A stretch of 64,000 nucleotides of DNA from Erythrobacter ani (GTDB lineage: Bacteria; Pseudomonadota; Alphaproteobacteria; Sphingomonadales; Sphingomonadaceae): assembly GCF_019204025.1 (NCBI RefSeq), contig NZ_JAGSPB010000002.1:62001-126000 (forward strand), in the 5' to 3' direction. A program made the position numbers and the translations under genes. Shown piece after piece: positions 47,358 through 55,651 of the stretch (the stretch's first letter is position 1; each line of letters starts with the position of its first letter). Below the pieces are notes generated by a model. It saw only the letters and a list, made by a program, of their open reading frames with translations. It was not told the DNA's origin and did no database searches.

Positions 47358-48151
47358 GCGAGGCCGCCGATCTCAAGGCACGTCAGGAAGCGTTTCTGCG
47401 CGCCATCCTCGACGAAGGCGCGCCCCTCCCGGAGGATTGGACCAATCGGCAGGCTGCGGGCTTGGCCGTGTATCGTGGCAATTACCGATCGGCTCTTGTC
47501 GGGGCGCTCGAAAGCACGTTCGAACGGACCGCGCGCTATGTCGGTGAAAGCGCGTTCAAACAGGCTAGCGCGCACCACGCGATCACCCACCCTCCGGCGG
47601 GCTGGACCATCGACGAGGTGGGCATCGGTTTCGATGCGACCTGCGCGCAATTGTTCGCAAAGAACCCGGAGGTGGCCGATCTCGCATGGCTCGAATGGAC
47701 AATGCTCCAAGTGGCCACCGGACCGGACGTCGAACCCTTCGGCCCGGGAGCCTTCGCGGAAGCGACCGGCGGGTTCGGTGACGAAGACTGGATGGAGCTG
47801 CGGCTGGAATTCCAGGCGCGATCGTCTGCGCGGATTGTGGAAACCAATTTGACCATCCTTTGGAAAGCGCTCGAAGAGGCGTCAGACCTCGACCGGCCAG
47901 ACCCACGTTTGGCGGAACCGCAAGGTTGCCTCGTCTGGCGTGAGGGCGAGCGTCCAACTTTTCAGTTGCTCGCCCCCGATGCCGTGACCGCCTTTACCGC
48001 AATGCAGGACGGCGCGGCCTACGGGGAAATCGTCACCACGTTCGCTGGCTCCGATCCCGAGCCTGAGCAGGTGCAGGACGCGGCCATGCGCGCCGGTGCG
48101 CTGCTGGGCGAATGGCTCAAGGAAGGGCTGGTTGTCGGCCTGAAGACTTGA
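47354..48151 (+). CDS. bufC: DUF2063 protein, bufferin partner BufC
   Basis: 265 residues. The N-terminal DUF2063 domain (about 1-100) opens with LKARQEAFLRAILD and has LAVYRGNYRSALVGALESTFERTARYVGE. The C-terminal half has LDRPDPRLAEPQGCLVWREGERP. In MNIO systems the partner protein is required with the DUF692 enzyme and is thought to recognise the precursor. Overlap by 4 bases with bufB implies coupled translation and a complex. Confidence 0.92.
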   Translation: MSEAADLKARQEAFLRAILDEGAPLPEDWTNRQAAGLAVYRGNYRSALVGALESTFERTARYVGESAFKQASAHHAITHPPAGWTIDEVGIGFDATCAQLFAKNPEVADLAWLEWTMLQVATGPDVEPFGPGAFAEATGGFGDEDWMELRLEFQARSSARIVETNLTILWKALEEASDLDRPDPRLAEPQGCLVWREGERPTFQLLAPDAVTAFTAMQDGAAYGEIVTTFAGSDPEPEQVQDAAMRAGALLGEWLKEGLVVGLKT

Positions 48152-48196
48152 CGTCAAAACGCCATCCTCCATGGTCGCCCATCAGGGAGAACCAGA

Positions 48197-49135
48197 ATGC
48201 TGAGCGACACCTCGATCGAATTGCGCACCGCCAAGCCAAGCTTGCTCATGCGCACAATCAGATGGCTCATGGCGAAGCGCAAGCCCGTCTTTCCGCATAC
48301 AGCACGCGAATTCGAAGCCCATATGGCGCGGCGCGACCTTCCCACTGACGCGCCGATGCCAGACAAGTTCGCGGACAAGTTCACCGTCGAGCGGTGGGAG
48401 GCTGCCGATCAAATGGTCGTGACACTGCACCCGAAGGCTGGTCCCGGTGCATGGCACATGATCTATTTCCACGGCGGCGGCTTTATCCTTCCGATGTTCA
48501 AGGAACACTGGCCGCTTGTCGCTGCGATGGTTGAACGGCTCGGCCTGAGCGTCACGGTTCCGCTGTATGAGGTGGTTCCGGAAAGCTCGCATGAGTTGCA
48601 GGATGACCTCGCCGACGAGGTGTTTGCCAAGCTTGCCGGATCGCACGATCCATCACGCATCATCCTCAATGGCGACAGCGCTGGCGGGCATATGGCATTG
48701 AGCCTGGCCCTGCGATTGGCGCGCGCCGGAGGGCCGCAGCCCGGCAAGCTCGCCTTGTTTGCACCTTGGCTTGACCTAACGATGGCGGACGAAGCCATAC
48801 GCGCTGTAGAGCCGCATGACATCATGCTGAAGATCGGCACCTTGCGCAGTTGCGGCGAGATGTTTGCTGGAGATCGCGACCCGGGGAGCGCGGAGTGCAG
48901 CCCGCTCTATTCGAGCAAGGAAGACCTCGCTCTGTTGCCGCCGACCCGGATTTGGACCGGGCGGCACGATCTCTTCATTGTCGACAGCCGCACTTTCACG
49001 GGCAAGCTGCGCGATGCCGGGATCGACGCGAAGCTTTACGAATATGAGGGAGCGCCGCACGTCTTCATGGCCATAACGCCGACGAAGGAATCCAAGGATA
49101 CCGTGAAGTTGCTCGGTGATTTTCTCGCCGCCTAG
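48197..49135 (+). CDS. HSL-type alpha/beta hydrolase
   Basis: 312 residues. The oxyanion-hole motif is FHGGGFI (92-95), the nucleophile Ser161 lies in NGDSAGGHM, the acid is Asp258 in TGRHDLF and the base His288 in APHVFM, all expected for hormone-sensitive-lipase-like esterases. It follows bufC by 45 bases on the same strand with its own GGAG site, so it may be cotranscribed or independent. Substrate unknown. Its stop overlaps the SDR gene's end by 4 bases (convergent). Confidence 0.9.
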   Translation: MLSDTSIELRTAKPSLLMRTIRWLMAKRKPVFPHTAREFEAHMARRDLPTDAPMPDKFADKFTVERWEAADQMVVTLHPKAGPGAWHMIYFHGGGFILPMFKEHWPLVAAMVERLGLSVTVPLYEVVPESSHELQDDLADEVFAKLAGSHDPSRIILNGDSAGGHMALSLALRLARAGGPQPGKLALFAPWLDLTMADEAIRAVEPHDIMLKIGTLRSCGEMFAGDRDPGSAECSPLYSSKEDLALLPPTRIWTGRHDLFIVDSRTFTGKLRDAGIDAKLYEYEGAPHVFMAITPTKESKDTVKLLGDFLAA

Positions 49136-50082
49136 GCGGTGAAACGATCGCCCACAAGGCTTTCACTCATGGCCCACAGGCGGTTGGCGTTGTCCTGGTC
49201 GATGGCGTAGCTGCGGACACCGCCTTTTGCGGAATTATCGTCAACCTCTGCAACGTGGCAGTCTTCGCAGTACACTCCGCCTGTGCCTTCGACTTGGTTG
49301 TCCGTGGCCGCCCAGCACTGCGTCGCAGCGCCTTGTGGAATTGTCTTCCACGCAAAGTCCGGATCGCTCGCCGAGACCCGTGATATGAGCGCGGCTGTCT
49401 GCTCTTCTGTCATATGACGTCCAAGATTTGTTTGAATGCCGCCAGGATGAACAGCGTAGGCGTGAATGCCCTTGTCGGAGAAGCGCTGTTCCAGACCGAC
49501 CGTGAACAGGATATTCGCGGTCTTCGATTGGCCGTAGGCCACCCACGGATCGTAAGACGTGGTCTCGAAATTCGGGTCTCCGAGACTAACAGGCGCAAAA
49601 TGATGCCCGCGGCTGGACAGGTTCACGATGCGCTTGGCCGTGCCTTTCTCGATCAGCGGCATCAGCTCCTTTGTTAGCAAGAAGTGCCCGAGATGATTGG
49701 TGCCGAACTGCGTTTCGAAACCGTCGGCGGTCGTGCTTTTCGGACACGCCATTACGCCTGCATTGTTGATGAGCAGGTCGATCTTGTCGAATCGGTTCCG
49801 TGCCTCTGTGCCGCAATTTAGCACGCTTTTCAGCGACCCCAGATCGCAGATGATCTTTTCAACCTCGCCGTCCGAGTGATCCGATCGAATGATGCGCATC
49901 GCTTCAGCGAGCTTGCCGTGGTCGCGCCCCGCAAGGATGACATGCGCGCCGCGTGCAGACATGGCTCGCCCCGTTTCGAGGCCGAGGCCCGAATTTCCGC
50001 CGGTGATGAATACCGTTCTTCCGGTCAAATCTTTTTCCGCCAGAACATCATCCGTGGTGGATTGCGCGCCAAATTTGCTCAT
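49132..50082 (-). CDS. Short-chain dehydrogenase/reductase
   Basis: 316 residues with the NAD(P)-binding TGGNSGLGLETGRAM near residue 27, NNAGVMA, and the catalytic Ser-Tyr-Lys set in VNLSSRGHHF and VAYGQSKTAN. The order and the extended N-terminus are those of retinol-dehydrogenase-like SDRs. It may act on fatty or isoprenoid alcohols; context gives no clue. It converges with the esterase gene. Confidence 0.9.
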   Translation of the reverse strand: MSKFGAQSTTDDVLAEKDLTGRTVFITGGNSGLGLETGRAMSARGAHVILAGRDHGKLAEAMRIIRSDHSDGEVEKIICDLGSLKSVLNCGTEARNRFDKIDLLINNAGVMACPKSTTADGFETQFGTNHLGHFLLTKELMPLIEKGTAKRIVNLSSRGHHFAPVSLGDPNFETTSYDPWVAYGQSKTANILFTVGLEQRFSDKGIHAYAVHPGGIQTNLGRHMTEEQTAALISRVSASDPDFAWKTIPQGAATQCWAATDNQVEGTGGVYCEDCHVAEVDDNSAKGGVRSYAIDQDNANRLWAMSESLVGDRFTA

Positions 50083-50153
50083 CCAGTCTGTTCCCTTGTT
50101 TCTCTTCGGCTTCCGGTGGCGTCATGCCCGCGATTGGGTTAGTCCTTCAACTC

Positions 50154-51152
50154 ATGAAAACAATGATCCGACTGTTTGTCGCCGCCGCCTTTGCCGTTTC
50201 CGCTCCAGCATTAGCGCAGGACCGCGCTGAACCGCGCTGGTCGCTGGCCATTCATGGAGGCGCGGGGACGCTTGACCCGGAGAAGATTACGCCCGAGCGC
50301 CGCGCCGCTTACGAGGCTTCGCTTCAGAACGCGCTTGATGCTGGGAAGGCCATCTTGGCGAGCGGTGGCAGCGCAATGGACGCGGTGAAGGCTGCGATCA
50401 TCCCGCTCGAAGACGATCCGCTTTTCAATGCCGGGCGTGGGGCGGTCTTTACGTGGGAGGGGCGCAACGAACTCGACGCCTCGATCATGGATGGACGCGA
50501 TCGCAGCGCGGGGGCGGTCACGGGCGTTACCTCGATCAAGAATCCGATCCTGCTGGCGGACAAGGTTCGCACCGATAGTCCACATGTTTTCCTGATGGGC
50601 GAGGGCGCGGAAGAATTTGCCTCGCAGGTGCAGCTTGAAACGGCTTCGCCCGAATGGTTCGCGACCGAACCGCGCCGGGAATCGCTGGAGCGGATGAAAG
50701 CGGATGCGCTGTCATCAATCGATGTTGATCACAAATTCGGGACGGTTGGCGCGGTCGCGCTCGACATGGACGGCAATCTTGCGGCGGGTACATCAACCGG
50801 TGGGATGACCGGGAAACGCTGGGGCAGGATCGGCGACGCGCCCGTCATCGGCGCGGGCACCTATGCCGACAATCGTAGCTGTGCGGTATCGGCGACGGGG
50901 TGGGGTGAGTTTTTCATCCGCGTTGGGGTGGCAAAGGAGATATGCAGCCGGTTGCGTCTGTCGAACGCCGATCAGCCGCACGTGGCCGCCGACGAGGTCA
51001 TGGCCGAGGTCAAGGAACTTGGCGGCGATGGCGGGGTGATTGTCGTTACTCCCAAGGGCGAAGCACTCTACAGCTTCAACACCACTGGCATGTACCGCGG
51101 CCGCGCAACGAGCGAAGGCGTGAATGAAGTGGCGATCTTCGCTGCGGAATAA
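50154..51152 (+). CDS. Secreted isoaspartyl peptidase/L-asparaginase (Ntn hydrolase)
   Basis: 332 residues with a signal peptide (IRLFVAAAFAVSAPALAQ). The precursor is expected to cleave itself before Thr197 in DHKFGTVGAVALD, the nucleophile. LAIHGGAGTLDP near the N-terminus and ASIMDGRDRSAGAV are family signatures. It removes isoaspartyl or asparagine residues from peptides in the periplasm. The ATG at 50163 is a possible alternative start. Confidence 0.93.
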   Translation: MKTMIRLFVAAAFAVSAPALAQDRAEPRWSLAIHGGAGTLDPEKITPERRAAYEASLQNALDAGKAILASGGSAMDAVKAAIIPLEDDPLFNAGRGAVFTWEGRNELDASIMDGRDRSAGAVTGVTSIKNPILLADKVRTDSPHVFLMGEGAEEFASQVQLETASPEWFATEPRRESLERMKADALSSIDVDHKFGTVGAVALDMDGNLAAGTSTGGMTGKRWGRIGDAPVIGAGTYADNRSCAVSATGWGEFFIRVGVAKEICSRLRLSNADQPHVAADEVMAEVKELGGDGGVIVVTPKGEALYSFNTTGMYRGRATSEGVNEVAIFAAE

Positions 51153-51155
51153 CCG

Positions 51156-52043
51156 CTAATTATCGCCGAGCCTGCAGCCACGCGCCTCGAGGATGGGGCG
51201 CATTTCCCAATAGGCCGCTGGGGTCAAATGCAACGGGATATACGGGTGCAGGTGGTGCACGATGTGAAACTGCATCCCCATAGAACCGATATTCCCAACC
51301 GACGACTTCCAGCTGCGTGTGTTTGTGTAGCGTGATCTGTGCGATCCGGGGTGATGCGGCGCCCACGACAGGAAAAACACGATATAGGTCATCGCGATCT
51401 GATATGGCAGCCACCAGAGGAACAGAGCCTCGAGCGCGTAGCCGTTCCATGCCAGCCCGCCGAGGACGGCGATGAAGCCAATGCGATAGAGCAGTGAAAG
51501 AACGACCAGATCCTCGCGTCCATTGCGTACAAGGCTGGCGAGGTAATCCTGATTGCGTTTTGCTGCTGGCTGGCGGCCCTGGATAGCCCGCCAGATTGCA
51601 TTCCATGGTCCGGTCGCGCTTGAAGTGATGTCGACATCAAGGTCGGGATCATTTGTGTGGCGGTGATGATCGAGATGCGTAACCCGCAGCACCTCGAAAG
51701 GCATGACAATCATCCAACTGGTTGCGTGGCCCACCAGTTCATTAAGCCAGCGTAGCTTCGTGCCTGGCCGCGCGATAATGTCATGCTGCGCCTCATGCGT
51801 GGGCAGATAGACCAAGGAAAGGTTGACGACCGCGACCGGGGACGCCAGCCAAATTGGGACAACGCCTGAAATTACCAGCGGCCACAGCGCGATCCAGACG
51901 GCGAGATTTCCGAACGCCCAAACCACCGCAATCCACGGAACGCGGCCTGAATGCTTGCGTGCAATCTTGAGTTCGAGCCTGCGCAACTCCGGTTCTGAAA
52001 GCGATGACAAATCGATTGCCAGGCTGGGCGGGTGCGCGTTCAT
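51156..52043 (-). CDS. Membrane fatty-acid-desaturase-family protein
   Basis: 295 residues from MNAHPPSLAID. The three histidine boxes that bind the di-iron centre are HEAQHDI, HLDHHRHTND and IVHHLHP. Several membrane spans surround them. Carotenoid hydroxylases and ketolases share this layout, so a role in carotenoid or fatty-acid modification cannot be separated. The start overlaps the stop of the small membrane gene before it. Confidence 0.88.
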   Translation of the reverse strand: MNAHPPSLAIDLSSLSEPELRRLELKIARKHSGRVPWIAVVWAFGNLAVWIALWPLVISGVVPIWLASPVAVVNLSLVYLPTHEAQHDIIARPGTKLRWLNELVGHATSWMIVMPFEVLRVTHLDHHRHTNDPDLDVDITSSATGPWNAIWRAIQGRQPAAKRNQDYLASLVRNGREDLVVLSLLYRIGFIAVLGGLAWNGYALEALFLWWLPYQIAMTYIVFFLSWAPHHPGSHRSRYTNTRSWKSSVGNIGSMGMQFHIVHHLHPYIPLHLTPAAYWEMRPILEARGCRLGDN

Positions 52044-52234
52044 ACCCACCGCCCTGTCACCTGCGCGAACAATCCCCAAGCGCCCCCGACGATCAACGCA
52101 AACGCGAGATGTGATAATCCGAAGGGAGCGGCAATGCCGAGCGCCTGCATTCCCTGCGAGATTACGGGCACCAGGAATGCGAAGGCAAAAGCCAAGGGCA
52201 AGATACCCGCAATGGTCTTGAATACGCGTTCCAT
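52040..52234 (-). CDS. Small two-span membrane protein, hypothetical
   Basis: 64 residues with two membrane segments (ILPLAFAFAFLVPVISQGM and LAFALIVGGAWGLFAQVT). It lies 36 bases downstream of the beta-lactamase stop and overlaps the desaturase start by 4 bases (ATGA), so the two are translated from one message. It may help place or regulate the desaturase. No family recognised. Confidence 0.75.
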   Translation of the reverse strand: MERVFKTIAGILPLAFAFAFLVPVISQGMQALGIAAPFGLSHLAFALIVGGAWGLFAQVTGRWV

Positions 52235-52270
52235 GGCCCTCTTCCGGTGAAAATAGGTATCATATCGCTA

Positions 52271-53185
52271 CTAGAATGGGAATGGACGGTCCCGTTTTAC
52301 AAAGTCGGCAACGACTTCGCCGACGCGCGCGAGAGCCTGCTCAGATGCGGGGTCCATTCCCGTATGCGTGTCGTGCGACCTGAAATAGGCCGCGAAAGCG
52401 ATCGGAGCGTGATCATCAGGCTCGACGAACCCGATATCGACATAGAGGCTGCCCATGCCGGGCCAGATGGACGTGCCGGTCTTGTCACCCGCGATCCAGC
52501 CTTCAGGCAGACCAGCGCGGACACGGTTGGCGCCGGTCGGCGTGTCGCTCATCCATTGACGCAGGACAGCTTGTTGCGCCTCCGGCAGCACGTTTCCGTA
52601 GACGAGCCTTGAGACAGTACGCGCCATGGCGGCGGGGGTGGTCGTATCGCGCACTTCGGTGACTGGCACGTTATTAAGCGCGGGTTCGATCCGATCGAGA
52701 CGGCTGACATTGTCGCCAATGCTGCGCCAAAAATCGGTGAGCGCGCCCGGCCCTCCCAATTCACGCAGCAGAATGTTGGCCGCCGCATTGTCGGAATATT
52801 TCTGCGTAAACTCGGCCAACTCTCTCAGCGTCGCACCCTCTTCCAGGCGTCGGGTGGTAAAGGGCGAGACGAACATCAGATCGTCCTCGGTCCAGGTCAC
52901 GCGTTTGTCCGCATCGATCTGACCCGCGGCATTGCGCGCGAGCACCATCGCCGCCAGCGAAAGCTTGAACGAAGAACAGTGCCCGAAGCGCCTGTCGCGG
53001 TTGATGCCGACGGCAATGCCTGTGCGCGTGTCGAGGATTTCCGCGCCCAGCGTCCCGTCGGCAGCAGCCTCGACGATGCGCAGCTTGGCCTGAAGCCGAC
53101 CGATCGGACTCTGATCGGGAGGTATGCAAGCGCCTGCGCCGAGCGCCAGCGTTCCGCCCAGAAACCGGCGGCGATCGAAAGTCAC
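52271..53185 (-). CDS. Class A beta-lactamase, Tat lipoprotein type
   Basis: 304 residues from a GTG start. The N-terminus FDRRRFLGGTLALGAGAC joins a twin-arginine signal to a lipobox, so it is a lipid-anchored, Tat-exported enzyme. Class A motifs are present: SSFK with nucleophile Ser71 and Lys74, SDN at 131-133, EPALN with general base Glu167, and KTG at 235-237. Beta-lactam breakdown or a peptidoglycan role fit. The GTG overlaps the GNAT stop (GTGA), placing it as the last gene of the MoxR/SpoIIM operon. Confidence 0.92.
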   Translation of the reverse strand: MTFDRRRFLGGTLALGAGACIPPDQSPIGRLQAKLRIVEAAADGTLGAEILDTRTGIAVGINRDRRFGHCSSFKLSLAAMVLARNAAGQIDADKRVTWTEDDLMFVSPFTTRRLEEGATLRELAEFTQKYSDNAAANILLRELGGPGALTDFWRSIGDNVSRLDRIEPALNNVPVTEVRDTTTPAAMARTVSRLVYGNVLPEAQQAVLRQWMSDTPTGANRVRAGLPEGWIAGDKTGTSIWPGMGSLYVDIGFVEPDDHAPIAFAAYFRSHDTHTGMDPASEQALARVGEVVADFVKRDRPFPF

Positions 53186-53646
53186 AGATGTTTCTCCATG
53201 CACATGCTGTATTCGTCGGATACGTATTCGGCAAATGCCGGGCACTCGCTAAAACCGTATTTGCGATAGAGCCGTTTTGCCGGAATGAAATTGTCAGGTC
53301 GACCAGTTTCCAGCCCCAGCCAATTGTAGCCGCGTTTGCGCGCTTCGGCGATCAGATGGCGCAGGATCGCCTCGCCCGCGCCCCTGCCGCGATATTCAGG
53401 CGCGGCCCGCATGGATTTGATCTCGCCGCGCTTCCCGTCCAGTTCCTTGAGCGCGCCGACGGCGGCCAGGATTTGGCCATCCCGTGCGGCGAAAAACGCG
53501 ATGTCGGCCTCTCGCAGTCGTTCGGGTGGCAATGCGTGAACCTTGCAAGTGGGTGACCAGCCATGCACTTCGTCGAGATGGTACTGGAGCAGGCCGAGCA
53601 CATCGGGGCTGGTGAGATCGTCCGGCTCGATACGATAGCTTGTCAT
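53182..53646 (-). CDS. GNAT-family N-acetyltransferase
   Basis: 154 residues. The acetyl-CoA loop is YRGRGAGEAIL (about 93-103), followed by the helix LIAEARKRGYNWLGLETG and the terminal strand LYRKYGFSECPAF. Target unknown. It overlaps the RDD gene upstream and the beta-lactamase downstream by 4 bases each. Confidence 0.93.
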   Translation of the reverse strand: MTSYRIEPDDLTSPDVLGLLQYHLDEVHGWSPTCKVHALPPERLREADIAFFAARDGQILAAVGALKELDGKRGEIKSMRAAPEYRGRGAGEAILRHLIAEARKRGYNWLGLETGRPDNFIPAKRLYRKYGFSECPAFAEYVSDEYSMCMEKHL

Positions 53647-54563
53647 GAGAACTTGTCCGCCTTGCGCTTGCCGAACCGCATATTCCCCTCCAGCCGCGCC
53701 CGGAGCTGGCTATAGAACGCTTCAAGAAATGCTCTTTCATCGCCCGCACCTGGATCCCAGCCGATCTTCTTGCATATCGTCGCGTGCACCGCCGAAAGCG
53801 CGTCGGGGTCTGCATCGCGCAGCATCCGCTCAAGCGTCTGCAGCTCGCGCTCACCATAAACCGACAATTCATCCTCTCCGAAATCGTAGCGCATACCGGT
53901 GATTTCACTGGTTCCGCGCGAGGCGGCCGCGGTAACGGAAATCGCATCGGCGAGCTTGGTTCGTGGTGCCTCGACCACCCAGGTCCCTGCGATGACGTCG
54001 CCAGCGCGCAGCGCGTCCTTGTTGAAGAAGGGGAAGGCCATGAAGATCAGAAACCAGATCAGTCCGGCAATCCCGGCATTGCCCGAATCCCCGCCGGGTG
54101 CCATTGAGAGGAACACGAGTGGCATGAAAAGCTCGATATCGCGGAGCAGGTTGCGGGCGATTACGGCTTCGGGCGTCAGCCTGCCGCCGCCGCGCGCAGC
54201 CACGCGAATGCCGACGATCCGCTTCCCGAAAGTCGCACCTCGCGGGCCCAGCTCCATCACCAGAAAATACGCGTAGCGCGCCAGAAAGATGATCAGCACA
54301 AGGAGGATAAACAGGAATTCCGCAGCGCCCGAAATGCTCTCTTCCGCCGCCTGAACGGCCTCATCGAGCAGGCCGCCCGCAATCAGAAAGAGGAAGAGCT
54401 GGATCGCGACAAGAGCGAGGAACACGATTGCAAAATCGAGCACGAGCGCCCCGAGGCGCGATCCCCGCGAGGCGATGATCACCGGAACCGCGATGCCTTC
54501 GGGCGTGATTAGCTGCCGCTGACGAGTGTTGTCCGGGCTCAGCGCCGGTGCTGCCGCGTTCAT
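53643..54563 (-). CDS. RDD-family membrane protein
   Basis: 306 residues. The RDD domain lies near the N-terminus (RGSRLGALVLDFAIVF) with several spans, and GATFGKRIVGIRVAARGG. The C-terminal part (from about 205) is soluble, with TGMRYDFGEDELSVYGERELQTLER. RDD proteins are sometimes linked to ion transport; the function here is unknown. Part of the MoxR operon, overlapping SpoIIM and GNAT genes. Confidence 0.9.
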   Translation of the reverse strand: MNAAAPALSPDNTRQRQLITPEGIAVPVIIASRGSRLGALVLDFAIVFLALVAIQLFLFLIAGGLLDEAVQAAEESISGAAEFLFILLVLIIFLARYAYFLVMELGPRGATFGKRIVGIRVAARGGGRLTPEAVIARNLLRDIELFMPLVFLSMAPGGDSGNAGIAGLIWFLIFMAFPFFNKDALRAGDVIAGTWVVEAPRTKLADAISVTAAASRGTSEITGMRYDFGEDELSVYGERELQTLERMLRDADPDALSAVHATICKKIGWDPGAGDERAFLEAFYSQLRARLEGNMRFGKRKADKFS

Positions 54564-55651
54564 GACTGGTACTCTTCGGTGAATTCAGGCCGGTAGAGGA
54601 AGAAGTAAACTAGCCAGAACGTCAGGAACATCCCGCCGATCAGGAACCGGGTTTCCGTGCCGCCCACGAGTTGGCGCGGGAACGCTTCCAGGATCGCTGC
54701 GACCACCATCATCAAAACGACCCCGACCATGATGACCGCGCTGCGCCGCCCGCTCTCCGATGCCGCTTGCAGGACGGACCTCGAACCGGGAAAGGCCATG
54801 GACCGGCCGATATGCAGCCCCGCCGCACCCGAAAGCAGGATGCCGAACAATTCAGTGGTCCCGTGCACGCTGAGCCATGCTGTAAATTCCCAGCCTAGTC
54901 CCTGACCGGCGAACAGCCAGATCATCGCGCCGAGCATAGCCATGTTGTGGACGAGCAGCATCAAGGACGGGATGCCGAAAGCAAATCCCAGCGCAAAGGC
55001 GAGTATGCACACCCCGGCGTTGTTGCTGAAAAGGTAGGCGGCAAATGCAGTCAGTCCGCCCGAATCGTTCTCGGCCCGGAGCGTCTCAAGCAGAACGTCG
55101 CGGCTTGCACCGGGTACGCGGGTATCGGCGAGTCCGGTCGGGACAAGCCTGTAATACCAGTCGTTATCCTGCGCGACGAGCAGCCAGCCCACGGCCGCAC
55201 CGGACACCATCACGAACAAGGCGATGCAGATGTCGAGCCAGATTTCGCGAACCGCACGGCTCCAACCGCCAAGGATGAACTCGCGCAGCCAGCCGAACAG
55301 ACCCTTGCGCGGCCCGTAGACCTGGAACCACGCGCGTTGCACGAGGCCTTCGAGGTAGCTGAGCGTTGAGGCATCAAGCGATGTCTCGCGCGCGACCGAG
55401 AGGCTGGATGCGGCTGTCCGATATAGGGTGGGGAGGGCGAGCAAATCCTCGTCGCCGATCTTGCGAAGTCCTCCGCGTTCCATCCGCGAAACGACATCTT
55501 CGAGCCGCCGCCAATCGCCCTCTCGTTCGAGGCGGAAACGATCCGAGCGAAGCGCTGCGCTCTCGATGTCCGCTGGTGGGGCAACATCGCCGCGGCCGAA
55601 CCAGGTATCGATCTTCCGTGCGAAAACGCTGGAGGGGGCGGGGGACTTCAA
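54560..55651 (-). CDS. Stage II sporulation protein M (SpoIIM) family membrane protein
   Basis: 363 residues from a TTG start that overlaps the DUF58 stop (TTGA); no ATG or GTG lies close to the start of homology. An N-terminal soluble helix region (to about 140) is followed by the SpoIIM domain with a set of spans, including GWEFTAWLSVHGTTELFGILLSGAAGL. In this organism there is no sporulation; such proteins travel with MoxR/DUF58 clusters. Confidence 0.9.
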   Translation of the reverse strand: MKSPAPSSVFARKIDTWFGRGDVAPPADIESAALRSDRFRLEREGDWRRLEDVVSRMERGGLRKIGDEDLLALPTLYRTAASSLSVARETSLDASTLSYLEGLVQRAWFQVYGPRKGLFGWLREFILGGWSRAVREIWLDICIALFVMVSGAAVGWLLVAQDNDWYYRLVPTGLADTRVPGASRDVLLETLRAENDSGGLTAFAAYLFSNNAGVCILAFALGFAFGIPSLMLLVHNMAMLGAMIWLFAGQGLGWEFTAWLSVHGTTELFGILLSGAAGLHIGRSMAFPGSRSVLQAASESGRRSAVIMVGVVLMMVVAAILEAFPRQLVGGTETRFLIGGMFLTFWLVYFFLYRPEFTEEYQS

